A stretch of 5,766 nucleotides of DNA from Parabacteroides sp. (GCA_020026285.1 JAHHQS010000210.1:1-5766), one strand, 5' to 3'; numbered from the stretch's first letter, positions 1 to 5,680 are shown. Translations and numbers: made by a program. Notes: generated from the letters alone by a model not told the origin.

Positions 1-13
1 CGTTTTAGGTTTG

Positions 14-55
14 AAGAGCCGGTTCAGTCTTTACTGGATCGGCTCTTTTGTTTTT
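14..55 (+). terminator. Rho-independent terminator of an upstream gene outside the window
   Basis: A 14-bp stem pairs 14-27 with 34-47 around a 6-nt loop (TCTTTA). All positions pair if two G-U wobbles are allowed, and the core AAGAGCC/GGCTCTT is fully Watson-Crick. A T-rich tail (TTTTGTTTTT, 46-55) follows. No T-run follows the hairpin on the minus strand, so it terminates + strand transcription, presumably from a gene that ends before position 1. It separates that gene from prmC, which therefore needs its own promoter. Confidence 0.85.
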
Positions 56-61
56 ACTACT

Positions 62-81
62 TTCCTAATAACTATTAGGAA
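62..81. promoter_or_regulatory. Perfect 9-bp inverted repeat upstream of prmC (possible operator)
   Basis: TTCCTAATA (62-70) and its exact reverse complement TATTAGGAA (73-81) flank a 2-nt spacer AC. The loop is too short and the arms too A/T-rich for a terminator, and no T-run follows. The form fits a site for a dimeric DNA-binding protein. It lies 55 bp before the prmC start, just upstream of the weak promoter candidate at 100-107, so a bound protein could touch the -33 region. The regulator is unknown, and chance is possible in A+T-rich DNA. Confidence 0.35.
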
Positions 82-99
82 TATAATCGAATTTATTTG

Positions 100-107
100 T
101 ATCTTTA
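100..107 (+). promoter_or_regulatory. Weak candidate -7 element for the prmC operon
   Basis: TATCTTTA matches the Bacteroidales -7 pattern TAnnTTTG at all but the last base. I see no TTTG at the expected distance of about 19-21 bp upstream, which would fall in the right arm of the 62-81 dyad. Transcription would start near 112-115 and leave a leader of about 22 nt. A second imperfect match, TTTATTTG at 92-99, is an alternative. The operon must start somewhere here because a terminator lies directly upstream, but the exact promoter is uncertain. Confidence 0.3.
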
Positions 108-136
108 ATAGCTTATAAATTCAATGATTTGATAAA

Positions 137-976
137 ATGAAAGAAACCCTTTCTATCATAAATAAACGTTTATCTTCAATATATTCATCTGGTGAATTAC
201 GAGAATTAGTTCGATGGATGATGGAAAAAGTCGCAGGTATTCCCCCTTATCGATTATTATTAGGTGATGATATTTTATCAGACGATCAGCGTTTGAAAAT
301 AATTAAGATTGTAGAACGTTTAGAAAAGGAAGAGCCTATTCAATATGTTTTGGGAGAAACTTCATTTTGTGGATTCCCTTTTTACGTTGATAAAAATGTG
401 TTGATACCACGTCCGGAAACCGAAGAATTGGTTCGAATGATTGTTCATGATATGAATGGAAAGAAGATACAAATTCTTGACATTGGAACAGGAAGCGGTT
501 GTATTGCTATCTCGTTGGCGAAATTATTACCTACATCTGATATCTCTGGTATGGATGTTTCTGAGGAAGCATTGAACATTGCTTCTTCAAATGCTATACT
601 GAATCAAGTACATATTCATTGGATCTGTCAGGATATATTGGCAAACGAAGTAGATAAAGTTTTAGGTCAATATGACTGTATTGTGAGTAATCCTCCTTAT
701 ATAATGAATAAGGAACAAGAATTAATGGATAGAAGAGTATTGGATTACGAACCTCATTTAGCTCTTTTTGTACCAGATGATGATCCTTTATTATTTTATA
801 GAAAAATAGTTCAGTTAGGAAAGACGCATCTAGTAAAAGGGGGATGGCTTTATTTCGAAATAAATGAACAGTGTGGACAGAGTATGCTTGATCTTGTTCG
901 TAATGAAGGATATTCAAAAGCTGAACTTGTTTTAGATTATTTTGGGAAGGAACGTATGTTGAAAGCACAAAGATAA
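137..976 (+). CDS. prmC: Peptide chain release factor N5-glutamine methyltransferase PrmC (HemK)
   Basis: PrmC is a cytosolic enzyme that uses S-adenosylmethionine to methylate the glutamine of the GGQ motif in release factors RF1 and RF2, which helps peptide release at stop codons. The 279-aa protein has the usual family length and layout: a helical N-terminal domain (about 1-90) ending in PIQYVLG (67-73) and IPRPETEELV (90-99), then a Rossmann-type methyltransferase domain with the SAM-binding motif LDIGTGSGC (114-122). The catalytic NPPY (185-188) binds the target glutamine, and YEPHLALF (204-211) is also typical. The ATG at 137 gives a full N-terminus. It has no clear Shine-Dalgarno site, which is normal in this phylum. 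It is the first gene of a three-gene operon, with recX 4 nt downstream. No prfA gene is adjacent, unlike in many bacteria. The NPPY context and N-terminal domain argue against a DNA or other N-methyltransferase. Confidence 0.95.
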   Translation: MKETLSIINKRLSSIYSSGELRELVRWMMEKVAGIPPYRLLLGDDILSDDQRLKIIKIVERLEKEEPIQYVLGETSFCGFPFYVDKNVLIPRPETEELVRMIVHDMNGKKIQILDIGTGSGCIAISLAKLLPTSDISGMDVSEEALNIASSNAILNQVHIHWICQDILANEVDKVLGQYDCIVSNPPYIMNKEQELMDRRVLDYEPHLALFVPDDDPLLFYRKIVQLGKTHLVKGGWLYFEINEQCGQSMLDLVRNEGYSKAELVLDYFGKERMLKAQR

Positions 977-980
977 ATCA

Positions 981-1475
981 ATGAAAGAAATATCAGAACA
1001 GGAAATGTTGCATCGGATGGCAGCTTATTGTTCAGCTGCAGAACGTTGTATTCAGGATGTCGAAAAGAAGTTAGAGAAATCAGAACTTGAACAAGATGCC
1101 TGCGAACGAATAATATCCCGTCTTCTTAAAGAGAAATTTATTGATGAAAAGAGATATGCCAGAGCTTTTGTTAATGATAAATTTCGATTCAATCATTGGG
1201 GAAAATATAAGATTCATTGTGAATTATATCGAAAAGGAATCAAGGAGAGCGATATTGATGAAGCTTTGATTGTCTTAAATGATGATGAATATGATTCAGC
1301 TTTAAAGGATTTATTAAAGGCTAAATTAAGATCTGTAAAGGCAAAGGATGGTCGGGAGCGATATTATAAATTGATGCGGTTCGCTATTGGCCGAGGCTTC
1401 CAGTCTTCGGATGTAAGTCGTTGTTTAAAGAATTTACTGGAAGAAGCTTCTGATTATGAAGAGGATTTTGAATGA
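981..1475 (+). CDS. recX: Regulatory protein RecX
   Basis: RecX binds RecA filaments in the cytosol and limits RecA recombinase and coprotease activity. The 164-aa protein has the usual length for the short form of the family and is rich in charged helices, as expected from its repeated three-helix modules. The family signature is clear: FIDEKRYARAFVNDK (53-67) followed by a W-G-K..I...L..KGI pattern (about 73-87). It starts 4 nt after the prmC stop and its 3' end overlaps the next gene by 20 nt, so it sits inside an operon and is probably translationally coupled. No recA is visible here, although recX lies next to recA in many other bacteria, so its control is probably separate from recA. 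The acidic tail (EEASDYEEDFE) is encoded by the region that overlaps the next gene. Confidence 0.9.
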   Translation: MKEISEQEMLHRMAAYCSAAERCIQDVEKKLEKSELEQDACERIISRLLKEKFIDEKRYARAFVNDKFRFNHWGKYKIHCELYRKGIKESDIDEALIVLNDDEYDSALKDLLKAKLRSVKAKDGRERYYKLMRFAIGRGFQSSDVSRCLKNLLEEASDYEEDFE

Positions 1476-2139
1476 CATATTGCAATTGTTTTATCCAAGG
1501 CTTTGTCTTTTATGTGGAGAACCATTGGTTGAAGGCGAAGATCAAATCTGCCTGGATTGTTTTTGTCAGTTGCCTCGAATAAGGAATCAGGAAGCTGATG
1601 TTTGGGATTCTTTATTTTTAGGGAAATCAGAGATACTTCAGGCATTTGCTTTTTATCAGTTTGAAAAAGGAGGCCTAATTCAAAAAATGATTCATGAATT
1701 TAAATATCATGATAATCCACAATTGGCATATTTAATGGGACGATGGGCTTTTACTTCCTTAAAGAGAGAGAATCACCCTTTATGTTCGTATGAAATACTT
1801 TTACCAGTTCCGTTACATCCTAAACGTTTGAAAGAAAGAGGCTATAATCAGGCTGAATGGATAGCAAAAGGTATTCAGTCGGTTTTACCAGTTTCAATAA
1901 ATACAACGACATTAATTAGAGAGGTCCGAACAGAAACTCAAACACATCGAAATGTGTACGAGCGATGGACAAATATGCAGGATGTCTTTTGCTTAAAGGA
2001 TCCTGTTGTTCTGGAAGGGAAACGAGTCCTTTTGGTGGATGATGTATTGACAACCGGTGCTACATTTAATGCGTGTGCATCTATCCTGGAGAAAATACCT
2101 GAAATAAAACTGGGTGCATTTGCTTTAGCAAAAGTATAG
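1456..2139 (+). CDS. comF: ComF family protein (phosphoribosyltransferase-like)
   Basis: This 227-aa protein has the standard ComF architecture. An N-terminal zinc-finger-like segment has paired cysteines C17-x2-C20 and C32-x2-C35. A type I phosphoribosyltransferase domain follows, with PVPLHPKRLKERGYNQ (117-132) and the PRPP-binding loop VLLVDDVLTTGAT (191-203). In naturally competent bacteria ComF acts in the cytosol during DNA uptake. Relatives such as E. coli GntX occur widely without proven competence, and the substrate is not known. The ATG at 1456 lies inside recX and gives the typical start, hydrophobic residues leading into the first CxxC. A later start would cut into this region. 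The 20-nt overlap with recX suggests coupled expression. No other competence gene is in the window, so the symbol marks family membership and not a demonstrated role in transformation. It is the last gene of the prmC operon. Confidence 0.88.
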   Translation: MKRILNDILQLFYPRLCLLCGEPLVEGEDQICLDCFCQLPRIRNQEADVWDSLFLGKSEILQAFAFYQFEKGGLIQKMIHEFKYHDNPQLAYLMGRWAFTSLKRENHPLCSYEILLPVPLHPKRLKERGYNQAEWIAKGIQSVLPVSINTTTLIREVRTETQTHRNVYERWTNMQDVFCLKDPVVLEGKRVLLVDDVLTTGATFNACASILEKIPEIKLGAFALAKV

Positions 2140-2162
2140 ATATGTTATGTAACATGAGATTG

Positions 2163-2189
2163 AAACAAATCAATGCTTTGTTTTTATTT
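2163..2189 (+). terminator. Weak A/T-rich hairpin with T-rich tail after comF
   Basis: AAACAAA (2163-2169) pairs exactly with TTTGTTT (2177-2183) across a 7-nt loop, and a T-rich tail (TTATTT) follows. The stem has only one G-C pair, so it would be weak. The position, 24 nt after the comF stop and ahead of a separate pyrE promoter candidate, is where a terminator is expected. No stronger hairpin is visible between comF and pyrE, so readthrough into pyrE is possible. Confidence 0.3.
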
Positions 2190-2240
2190 CTACTGAAATT
2201 TTAAATGATTTTCTAAAATAATGCAGAATAAATCATCATA

Positions 2241-2265
2241 TTGTCAATGACTTTATTTACTTTTG
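2241..2265 (+). promoter_or_regulatory. Candidate promoter of pyrE
   Basis: TACTTTTG (2258-2265) matches the Bacteroidales -7 pattern TAnnTTTG exactly, and a TTG at 2241-2243 lies upstream. The 14-nt spacing is shorter than the usual 19-21, and no TTTG sits at the ideal distance, so the -33 half is weak. Transcription would begin near 2270, giving a leader of only about 20-25 nt before the pyrE ATG. That leaves no room for a riboswitch or an attenuator leader. Confidence 0.55.
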
Positions 2266-2293
2266 CATATTAAATAAATAGAAAGAAGATCGT

Positions 2294-2932
2294 ATGAAAA
2301 CACTTGAAAGTTTAGTCGCAGAGAAATTATTGAAGATTAAGGCTGTTAAATTGCAGCCAGCAAATCCATTTACCTGGGCATCAGGTTGGAAATCTCCTAT
2401 TTATAATGACAATCGTAAGACTCTTTCTTATCCGGCTGTTCGTAGTTTTATCAAATTGGAATTAGCTCGTATGGTAAGTGAGACTTATGAAAACGTAGAT
2501 GCTATTGCAGGTGTTGCCACTGGAGCTATTGCACAGGGTGCTTTGGTCGCTGATTTATTAGGATTACCTTTCGTTTATATCCGTTCTACACCAAAAGATC
2601 ATGGATTGGAAAATTTGATCGAAGGAGAATTGAAACCAGGATCAAAAGTCGTTATTATTGAAGATTTGGTTTCAACAGGTGGTAGTAGTTTGAAAGCTGT
2701 ACAGGCAGTTCGTAATTTTGGTTGTGAAGTAATAGGTATGGTTGCTATCTTTACTTATGGTTTCCCTGTAGCTGTTGAAGCATTTAAGAAAGCTCAGGTA
2801 ACATTGAAGACTTTAAGTAATTACGATGCAGTATTGGAAGAAGCAGTTCGTACAGATTATATAGCTGAATCTGAAATTTCTGTATTGCAGGAATGGAGAA
2901 AAGATCCGTCAGTTTGGGACCCTAGTAAATAA
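2294..2932 (+). CDS. pyrE: Orotate phosphoribosyltransferase PyrE
   Basis: PyrE joins orotate and PRPP to give orotidine 5'-monophosphate and pyrophosphate, the fifth step of pyrimidine synthesis in the cytosol. The 212-aa length is normal for bacterial PyrE. The substrate-binding N-terminal part contains W-K-S-P-IYNDNR (32-41). A flexible catalytic loop region PKDHGLENLIEG (100-111) carries the family's K-x-H-G motif. The PRPP-binding loop is VVIIEDLVSTGGSS (119-132). The acidic pair ED plus STGGSS distinguishes it from the ComF-like protein upstream. The ATG at 2294 follows a purine-rich stretch (AAAGAAGA) and lies shortly after an exact -7 element, so pyrE probably heads its own transcript. 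The next gene starts 21 nt after its stop and shares its terminator. No other pyr gene is in the window. Confidence 0.95.
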   Translation: MKTLESLVAEKLLKIKAVKLQPANPFTWASGWKSPIYNDNRKTLSYPAVRSFIKLELARMVSETYENVDAIAGVATGAIAQGALVADLLGLPFVYIRSTPKDHGLENLIEGELKPGSKVVIIEDLVSTGGSSLKAVQAVRNFGCEVIGMVAIFTYGFPVAVEAFKKAQVTLKTLSNYDAVLEEAVRTDYIAESEISVLQEWRKDPSVWDPSK

Positions 2933-2953
2933 TCGTAATTTAAAAGTTATTGG

Positions 2954-3364
2954 ATGACGGAATATGTGAGTGAGATCAAACAGATCCCGCAAAACGATGA
3001 ACAAATCTTTACATTGCTTTCTGATTTGTCAAATTTAGAGCGTGTAAAAGATCGTATACCTCAAGATAAAATTAAGGATTTTGAGTTTGACAAGGATTCT
3101 TGTAGTTTTTCAGTAAATCCAGTTGGAAAAATTACTTTCCAGATAGTAGATCGTGAACCATTTAAGACTATTAAATTTCAGACTACTAATTCACCTGTTC
3201 CATTGTTTCTTTGGATTCAATTGAAACAAGTGGCAGATATGGATACTCGAATGCGTTTGACAGTTCGTGCAGAACTGAATTCTTTCTTGAAACCATTGGT
3301 TGAGAAACCTCTAAAAGGCGCATTGGAAAAAATTGCAACCGTGTTAGCTGCATTACCTTATTAA
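2954..3364 (+). CDS. SRPBCC-like small protein, function unknown
   Basis: This 136-aa protein has no signal peptide or membrane segment and is predicted to be cytosolic. I assign it tentatively to the SRPBCC/START-like (polyketide cyclase-like) fold. The order fits: a first strand with E/V-alternating residues (3-10), the short helices around FTLLSDLSNLERV (19-31), a run of alternating beta strands through about 44-108 including a central KITFQIVDREPFKTIKF segment, and a long C-terminal helix (about 111-134) that would close a hydrophobic cavity. No catalytic residues can be named, and members bind varied lipophilic ligands. It follows pyrE by 21 nt and ends just before a strong terminator, so the two are probably co-transcribed. 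A role linked to pyrimidine metabolism would be inference only. The ATG at 2954 gives the expected family N-terminus. Confidence 0.75.
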   Translation: MTEYVSEIKQIPQNDEQIFTLLSDLSNLERVKDRIPQDKIKDFEFDKDSCSFSVNPVGKITFQIVDREPFKTIKFQTTNSPVPLFLWIQLKQVADMDTRMRLTVRAELNSFLKPLVEKPLKGALEKIATVLAALPY

Positions 3365-3386
3365 AATATTGATTCTAAATGTTTAG

Positions 3387-3430
3387 AAGCAGGGAGTTGG
3401 AAATTCTAAGTTCCGGCTCACTGCTTTTTT
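3387..3430 (+). terminator. Strong rho-independent terminator between the pyrE pair and argH
   Basis: A 16-position stem pairs 3387-3402 with 3411-3426 around the 8-nt loop ATTCTAAG. There is one G-A mismatch and two G-U wobbles, and the outer AAGCAG/CTGCTT is perfect. Six T residues follow (3425-3430). It begins 22 nt after the stop of the SRPBCC-like gene and ends only 25 nt before the argH ATG, so it either insulates argH or controls readthrough into it. Confidence 0.85.
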
Positions 3431-3455
3431 CGTTTAATAGTAAAAATAAACAGTT

Positions 3456-4799
3456 ATGGCTCAGAAACTTTGGGAGAAAAACGTACAGGTTGACCATGAA
3501 GTGGATGTCTTTACAGTAGGAAGAGATCGCGAAATGGATTTATATCTTGCTAAATATGATGTGTTGGGTTCTATGGCACATATAACCATGCTAGAACAGA
3601 TAGGTCTGCTTAAATCGGATGAACTGCATCTGTTGTTGGCTGAATTACGTCGTATTTATGATGTCGCTGATTCTGGAGAATTTGTAATAGAAGATGGAAT
3701 AGAGGATGTCCATTCTCAAGTTGAATTGATGTTGACTCGTTCACTTGGAGATATAGGAAAGAAAATTCATAGTGGTCGTTCACGGAATGATCAGGTTTTG
3801 TTGGATTTGAAACTATATACTCGAGCAGAGATACAAGAGTTGGTTAAATTGGTTCAGAATTTGTTTGATGTCCTTCAGAAGCAAAGTGAACGTTATAAAA
3901 ATGTTCTTCTTCCGGGTTATACACATTTACAGATAGCTATGCCTTCTTCATTTGGACTTTGGTTTGGTGCTTATGCAGAAAGTCTGGCTGATGATATGTT
4001 GCTGTTACAGGCTGCTTATCGTATTTGTAATCGGAATCCTTTAGGTTCTGCAGCCGGATATGGTTCTTCTTTTCCATTGAAGCGTCAATTAACAACAGAC
4101 CTGTTAGGTTTTGATTCGATGGATTATAATGTTGTTTACGCCCAAATGGGACGTGGAAAAATGGAACGTACTGTTGCTTTTGCAATGGCTGGTATAGCAG
4201 GTACTTTATCTAAGCTGGCATTCGATGCCTGTATGTTCAATAGTCAGAACTTCGGATTTATAAAATTACCGGATCAGTTTACAACAGGATCAAGTATTAT
4301 GCCTCATAAAAAGAATCCTGATGTTTTCGAGCTGACTCGTGCCAAATGTAATAAAATACAGGGATTACCTAATCAGATAACTTTGATATGTAATAATCTG
4401 CCTTCTGGCTATTTCAGAGACCTGCAGATTATCAAGGAGATTTTCCTTCCTTCTTTCGATGATTTGAAAGATTGTTTGAGAATGGTGACTCATATGATGA
4501 GTGAAGTGAAGGTAAATGAACATATTCTCGACGACGATAAATATGCCTTGATGTTCAGTGTTGAAGAAGTTAATCGTAGAGTTCTGGAAGGTACACCTTT
4601 CCGTGATGCTTACAAACAGGTTGGTCTGGCAATAGAGGCTGGAGAATTTGTAGCTGATAAAAAGGTTAATCATACTCATGAAGGAAGTATTGGAAATCTT
4701 TGTACGGAAGCAATAGCTGCTTTTATGAAGAATGCAGTAGATGGTTTCCATTTTGATAAAATGAATACCGCTGTAGAAGCTTTATTAAGTAAGGTATGA
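3456..4799 (+). CDS. argH: Argininosuccinate lyase ArgH
   Basis: ArgH splits argininosuccinate into arginine and fumarate, the last step of arginine synthesis. It works in the cytosol as a homotetramer of the fumarase/aspartase superfamily. The 447-aa protein shows the three conserved regions that form the shared active site: HSGRSRNDQ (105-113), GYTHLQIAMP (154-163, with the family's histidine at H157) and the superfamily signature TTGSSIMPHKKNPD (276-289). The signature's serine pair S279/S280 contains the catalytic serine, and K285/N287 are also conserved. MPHKKNPD followed by FELTRAK supports ArgH over fumarase or adenylosuccinate lyase. The ATG at 3456 gives a normal N-terminus. The protein is slightly shorter than the roughly 457-460 aa of many homologues but has no missing motif. 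Its stop overlaps the next start (ATGA, 4 nt), so the downstream lipoprotein is likely translationally coupled. No clear promoter fits between the upstream terminator and the start codon. Confidence 0.96.
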   Translation: MAQKLWEKNVQVDHEVDVFTVGRDREMDLYLAKYDVLGSMAHITMLEQIGLLKSDELHLLLAELRRIYDVADSGEFVIEDGIEDVHSQVELMLTRSLGDIGKKIHSGRSRNDQVLLDLKLYTRAEIQELVKLVQNLFDVLQKQSERYKNVLLPGYTHLQIAMPSSFGLWFGAYAESLADDMLLLQAAYRICNRNPLGSAAGYGSSFPLKRQLTTDLLGFDSMDYNVVYAQMGRGKMERTVAFAMAGIAGTLSKLAFDACMFNSQNFGFIKLPDQFTTGSSIMPHKKNPDVFELTRAKCNKIQGLPNQITLICNNLPSGYFRDLQIIKEIFLPSFDDLKDCLRMVTHMMSEVKVNEHILDDDKYALMFSVEEVNRRVLEGTPFRDAYKQVGLAIEAGEFVADKKVNHTHEGSIGNLCTEAIAAFMKNAVDGFHFDKMNTAVEALLSKV

Positions 4800-5242
4800 A
4801 AAAGATATTATCATTGATATTTTTGTTTTGTGCTCTGTCTTGTACAAAGACGGAGCATGATTATTTCCCAAACTGGCCTGTCAACTTGGAATTGGATCTC
4901 TCTTTTGAAGATAAGAGCCTGAATGGAGTAATGTCATATAAAATATATATTGCAGGAGAGACTCCGGGTTTGGCCACAATGGAACGAACAGGATTGGGAG
5001 GGGTTTTAGTTTATCATAGTGTAGATGGTTTCTTTGCCTACGATCTTGCTTGTCCAAAGGAGATGAACTCTTCGGTATTGCTACGGATGGATGAAGATGC
5101 CATTTATGCTGTTTGCCCTAAATGTGGTTCAAAATTTAATGTCTTCGAAGGATACGGAAGTTTAGTTGAAGGTGTGGCCGATCAAGGTATGAAGAGATAT
5201 AAAGTGATACCAAGCGGTAATAAGCTATATGTGAGGAATTAA
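4796..5242 (+). CDS. Rieske-like lipoprotein with substituted metal ligands
   Basis: A 148-aa predicted lipoprotein. Residues 1-15 (KK, then a hydrophobic core) end in the lipobox ALSC, giving lipidation at C16, so it should be anchored in a membrane facing the periplasm or outside. The rest resembles a Rieske domain: GLGGVLVYHSVDGFFAYD (67-83), ACPKE (85-89), CPKCGSKFN (107-115), then the G-x-G-x-x-x-x-G-x-A loop (119-128) and a final K-Y-K-V strand. A classical Rieske [2Fe-2S] cluster uses C-x-H plus C-x-x-H. Here the first motif is C86-P-K88 and the second is C107-P-K-C110, so both histidines are replaced, by Lys and Cys. The domain may bind zinc, bind a differently ligated cluster, or bind no metal. 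The start overlaps the argH stop by 4 nt. No redox partner is nearby. The function is unknown. Confidence 0.8.
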   Translation: MKKILSLIFLFCALSCTKTEHDYFPNWPVNLELDLSFEDKSLNGVMSYKIYIAGETPGLATMERTGLGGVLVYHSVDGFFAYDLACPKEMNSSVLLRMDEDAIYAVCPKCGSKFNVFEGYGSLVEGVADQGMKRYKVIPSGNKLYVRN

Positions 5243-5317
5243 GCTCCGGATGAAGCGATATTTGAAAATTTCTTGAGAAAAAAATTAAACATTTATTTAA
5301 AAAAATACTTTGAAAAG

Positions 5318-5348
5318 TTTGGTGTTCTGAAAAATATATATACCTTTG
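5318..5348 (+). promoter_or_regulatory. Consensus Bacteroidales promoter of the tRNA array
   Basis: TTTG (5318-5321) and TACCTTTG (5341-5348) are separated by exactly 19 nt, which fits both halves of the Bacteroidales -33/-7 pattern (TTTG, TAnnTTTG) and its spacing. Transcription would start near 5353-5356, leaving a 5' leader of about 33-36 nt before the first tRNA to be removed by RNase P. The stretch 5243-5317 upstream is A/T-rich and could act as an UP-like region. No convincing terminator separates it from the lipoprotein gene. Confidence 0.8.
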
Positions 5349-5388
5349 CACTCGCAATCAGGAAATAAAAAACACTGAAAGCAAAAAT

Positions 5389-5461
5389 GCGGAAGTAGCT
5401 CAGTTGGTAGAGCATAACCTTGCCAAGGTTAGGGTCGCGGGTTCGAGTCCCGTCTTCCGCT
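5389..5461 (+). tRNA. tRNA-Gly(GCC), copy 1
   Basis: A complete 73-nt cloverleaf. The acceptor GCGGAAG (5389-5395) pairs with CTTCCGC (5454-5460), the D arm is GCTC/GAGC, and the anticodon stem TAACC/GGTTA holds the loop TTGCCAA with anticodon GCC at 5422-5424. The T arm GCGGG/CCCGT has the loop TTCGAGT. The discriminator is T (5461), as usual for bacterial glycine tRNAs. CCA is not encoded (CAA follows), so it must be added by the CCA-adding enzyme. It decodes GGC and GGU and is the first gene of the array. Confidence 0.97.
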
Positions 5462-5484
5462 CAACTCTTAGAGAAGAGGTGGAT

Positions 5485-5569
5485 GCTCGAATGGTGGAAT
5501 CGGTAGACACGAAGGACTTAAAATCCTTTGGCCATTGCGGCTGTGCGGGTTCAAGTCCCGCTTCGAGTA
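5485..5569 (+). tRNA. tRNA-Leu(TAA), copy 1
   Basis: A complete 85-nt class II tRNA. The acceptor GCTCGAA (5485-5491) pairs with TTCGAGT (5562-5568), with a G-U first pair. The anticodon stem AGGA-type (5512-5516 with 5524-5528) holds the loop CTTAAAA with anticodon TAA at 5519-5521. A long variable arm (5529-5544) contains the GCC/GGC stem, and the T arm GCGGG/CCCGC has the loop TTCAAGT. The discriminator is A, as expected for leucine. CCA is not encoded. It reads UUA and, by wobble, UUG, codons common in the A+T-rich genes upstream. Confidence 0.97.
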
Positions 5570-5584
5570 CTGAATTTAAAGTTT

Positions 5585-5657
5585 GCGGAAGTAGCTCAGT
5601 TGGTAGAGCATAACCTTGCCAAGGTTAGGGTCGCGGGTTCGAGTCCCGTCTTCCGCT
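5585..5657 (+). tRNA. tRNA-Gly(GCC), copy 2
   Basis: Identical base for base to the first copy 196 bp upstream, with the anticodon GCC at 5618-5620. It starts 15 nt after the first tRNA-Leu, with no promoter-like element in that gap, so it is probably cut from the same primary transcript. The discriminator is T and CCA is not encoded. Confidence 0.97.
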
Positions 5658-5680
5658 CAACTCTTAGAGAAGAGGTGGAT

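Noticed and set aside
2..118. Open frame from the window start to a stop at 116-118, possibly the tail of an upstream gene
   Set aside because: It would run straight through a strong terminator hairpin and the dyad. It has no recognisable protein features, and the frame is short enough to be open by chance.
594..968. 124-codon minus-strand open frame
   Set aside because: It lies wholly inside prmC, whose motifs are unmistakable. It has no recognisable domain, so it is a shadow frame.
2142..2155. Inverted repeat ATGTTA-TG-TAACAT just after the comF stop
   Set aside because: Arms of only 6 bp are expected several times by chance in a window of this size and composition, and no T-run follows, so it is not called as a terminator or operator.
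2142..2204. 20-codon open frame between comF and pyrE, considered as a leader peptide for pyrE attenuation
   Set aside because: It precedes the candidate pyrE promoter, has no attenuator hairpin directly before pyrE, and has no telling residue run.
4365..4751. 128-codon minus-strand open frame inside argH (and a shorter one at 3937-4185)
   Set aside because: Antisense to a clear argH coding region, with low-complexity composition and no family features.
5243..5317. Possible terminator after the Rieske-like gene
   Set aside because: Only very weak A/T hairpins are present, with no G/C-rich stem followed by a T-run. I see nothing else in this stretch apart from A/T-rich sequence upstream of the tRNA promoter.
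5136..5357. 73-codon minus-strand open frame over the lipoprotein 3' end and the tRNA promoter
   Set aside because: It overlaps a real gene and the promoter, has no recognisable motif, and its length is expected by chance in A+T-rich DNA.
5404..5613. A 69-codon open frame running through the tRNA array on the + strand
   Set aside because: It is a translation of tRNA sequence (the T arms yield VAGSSPVF-like residues) and covers three tRNA genes. This is a well-known false protein pattern.
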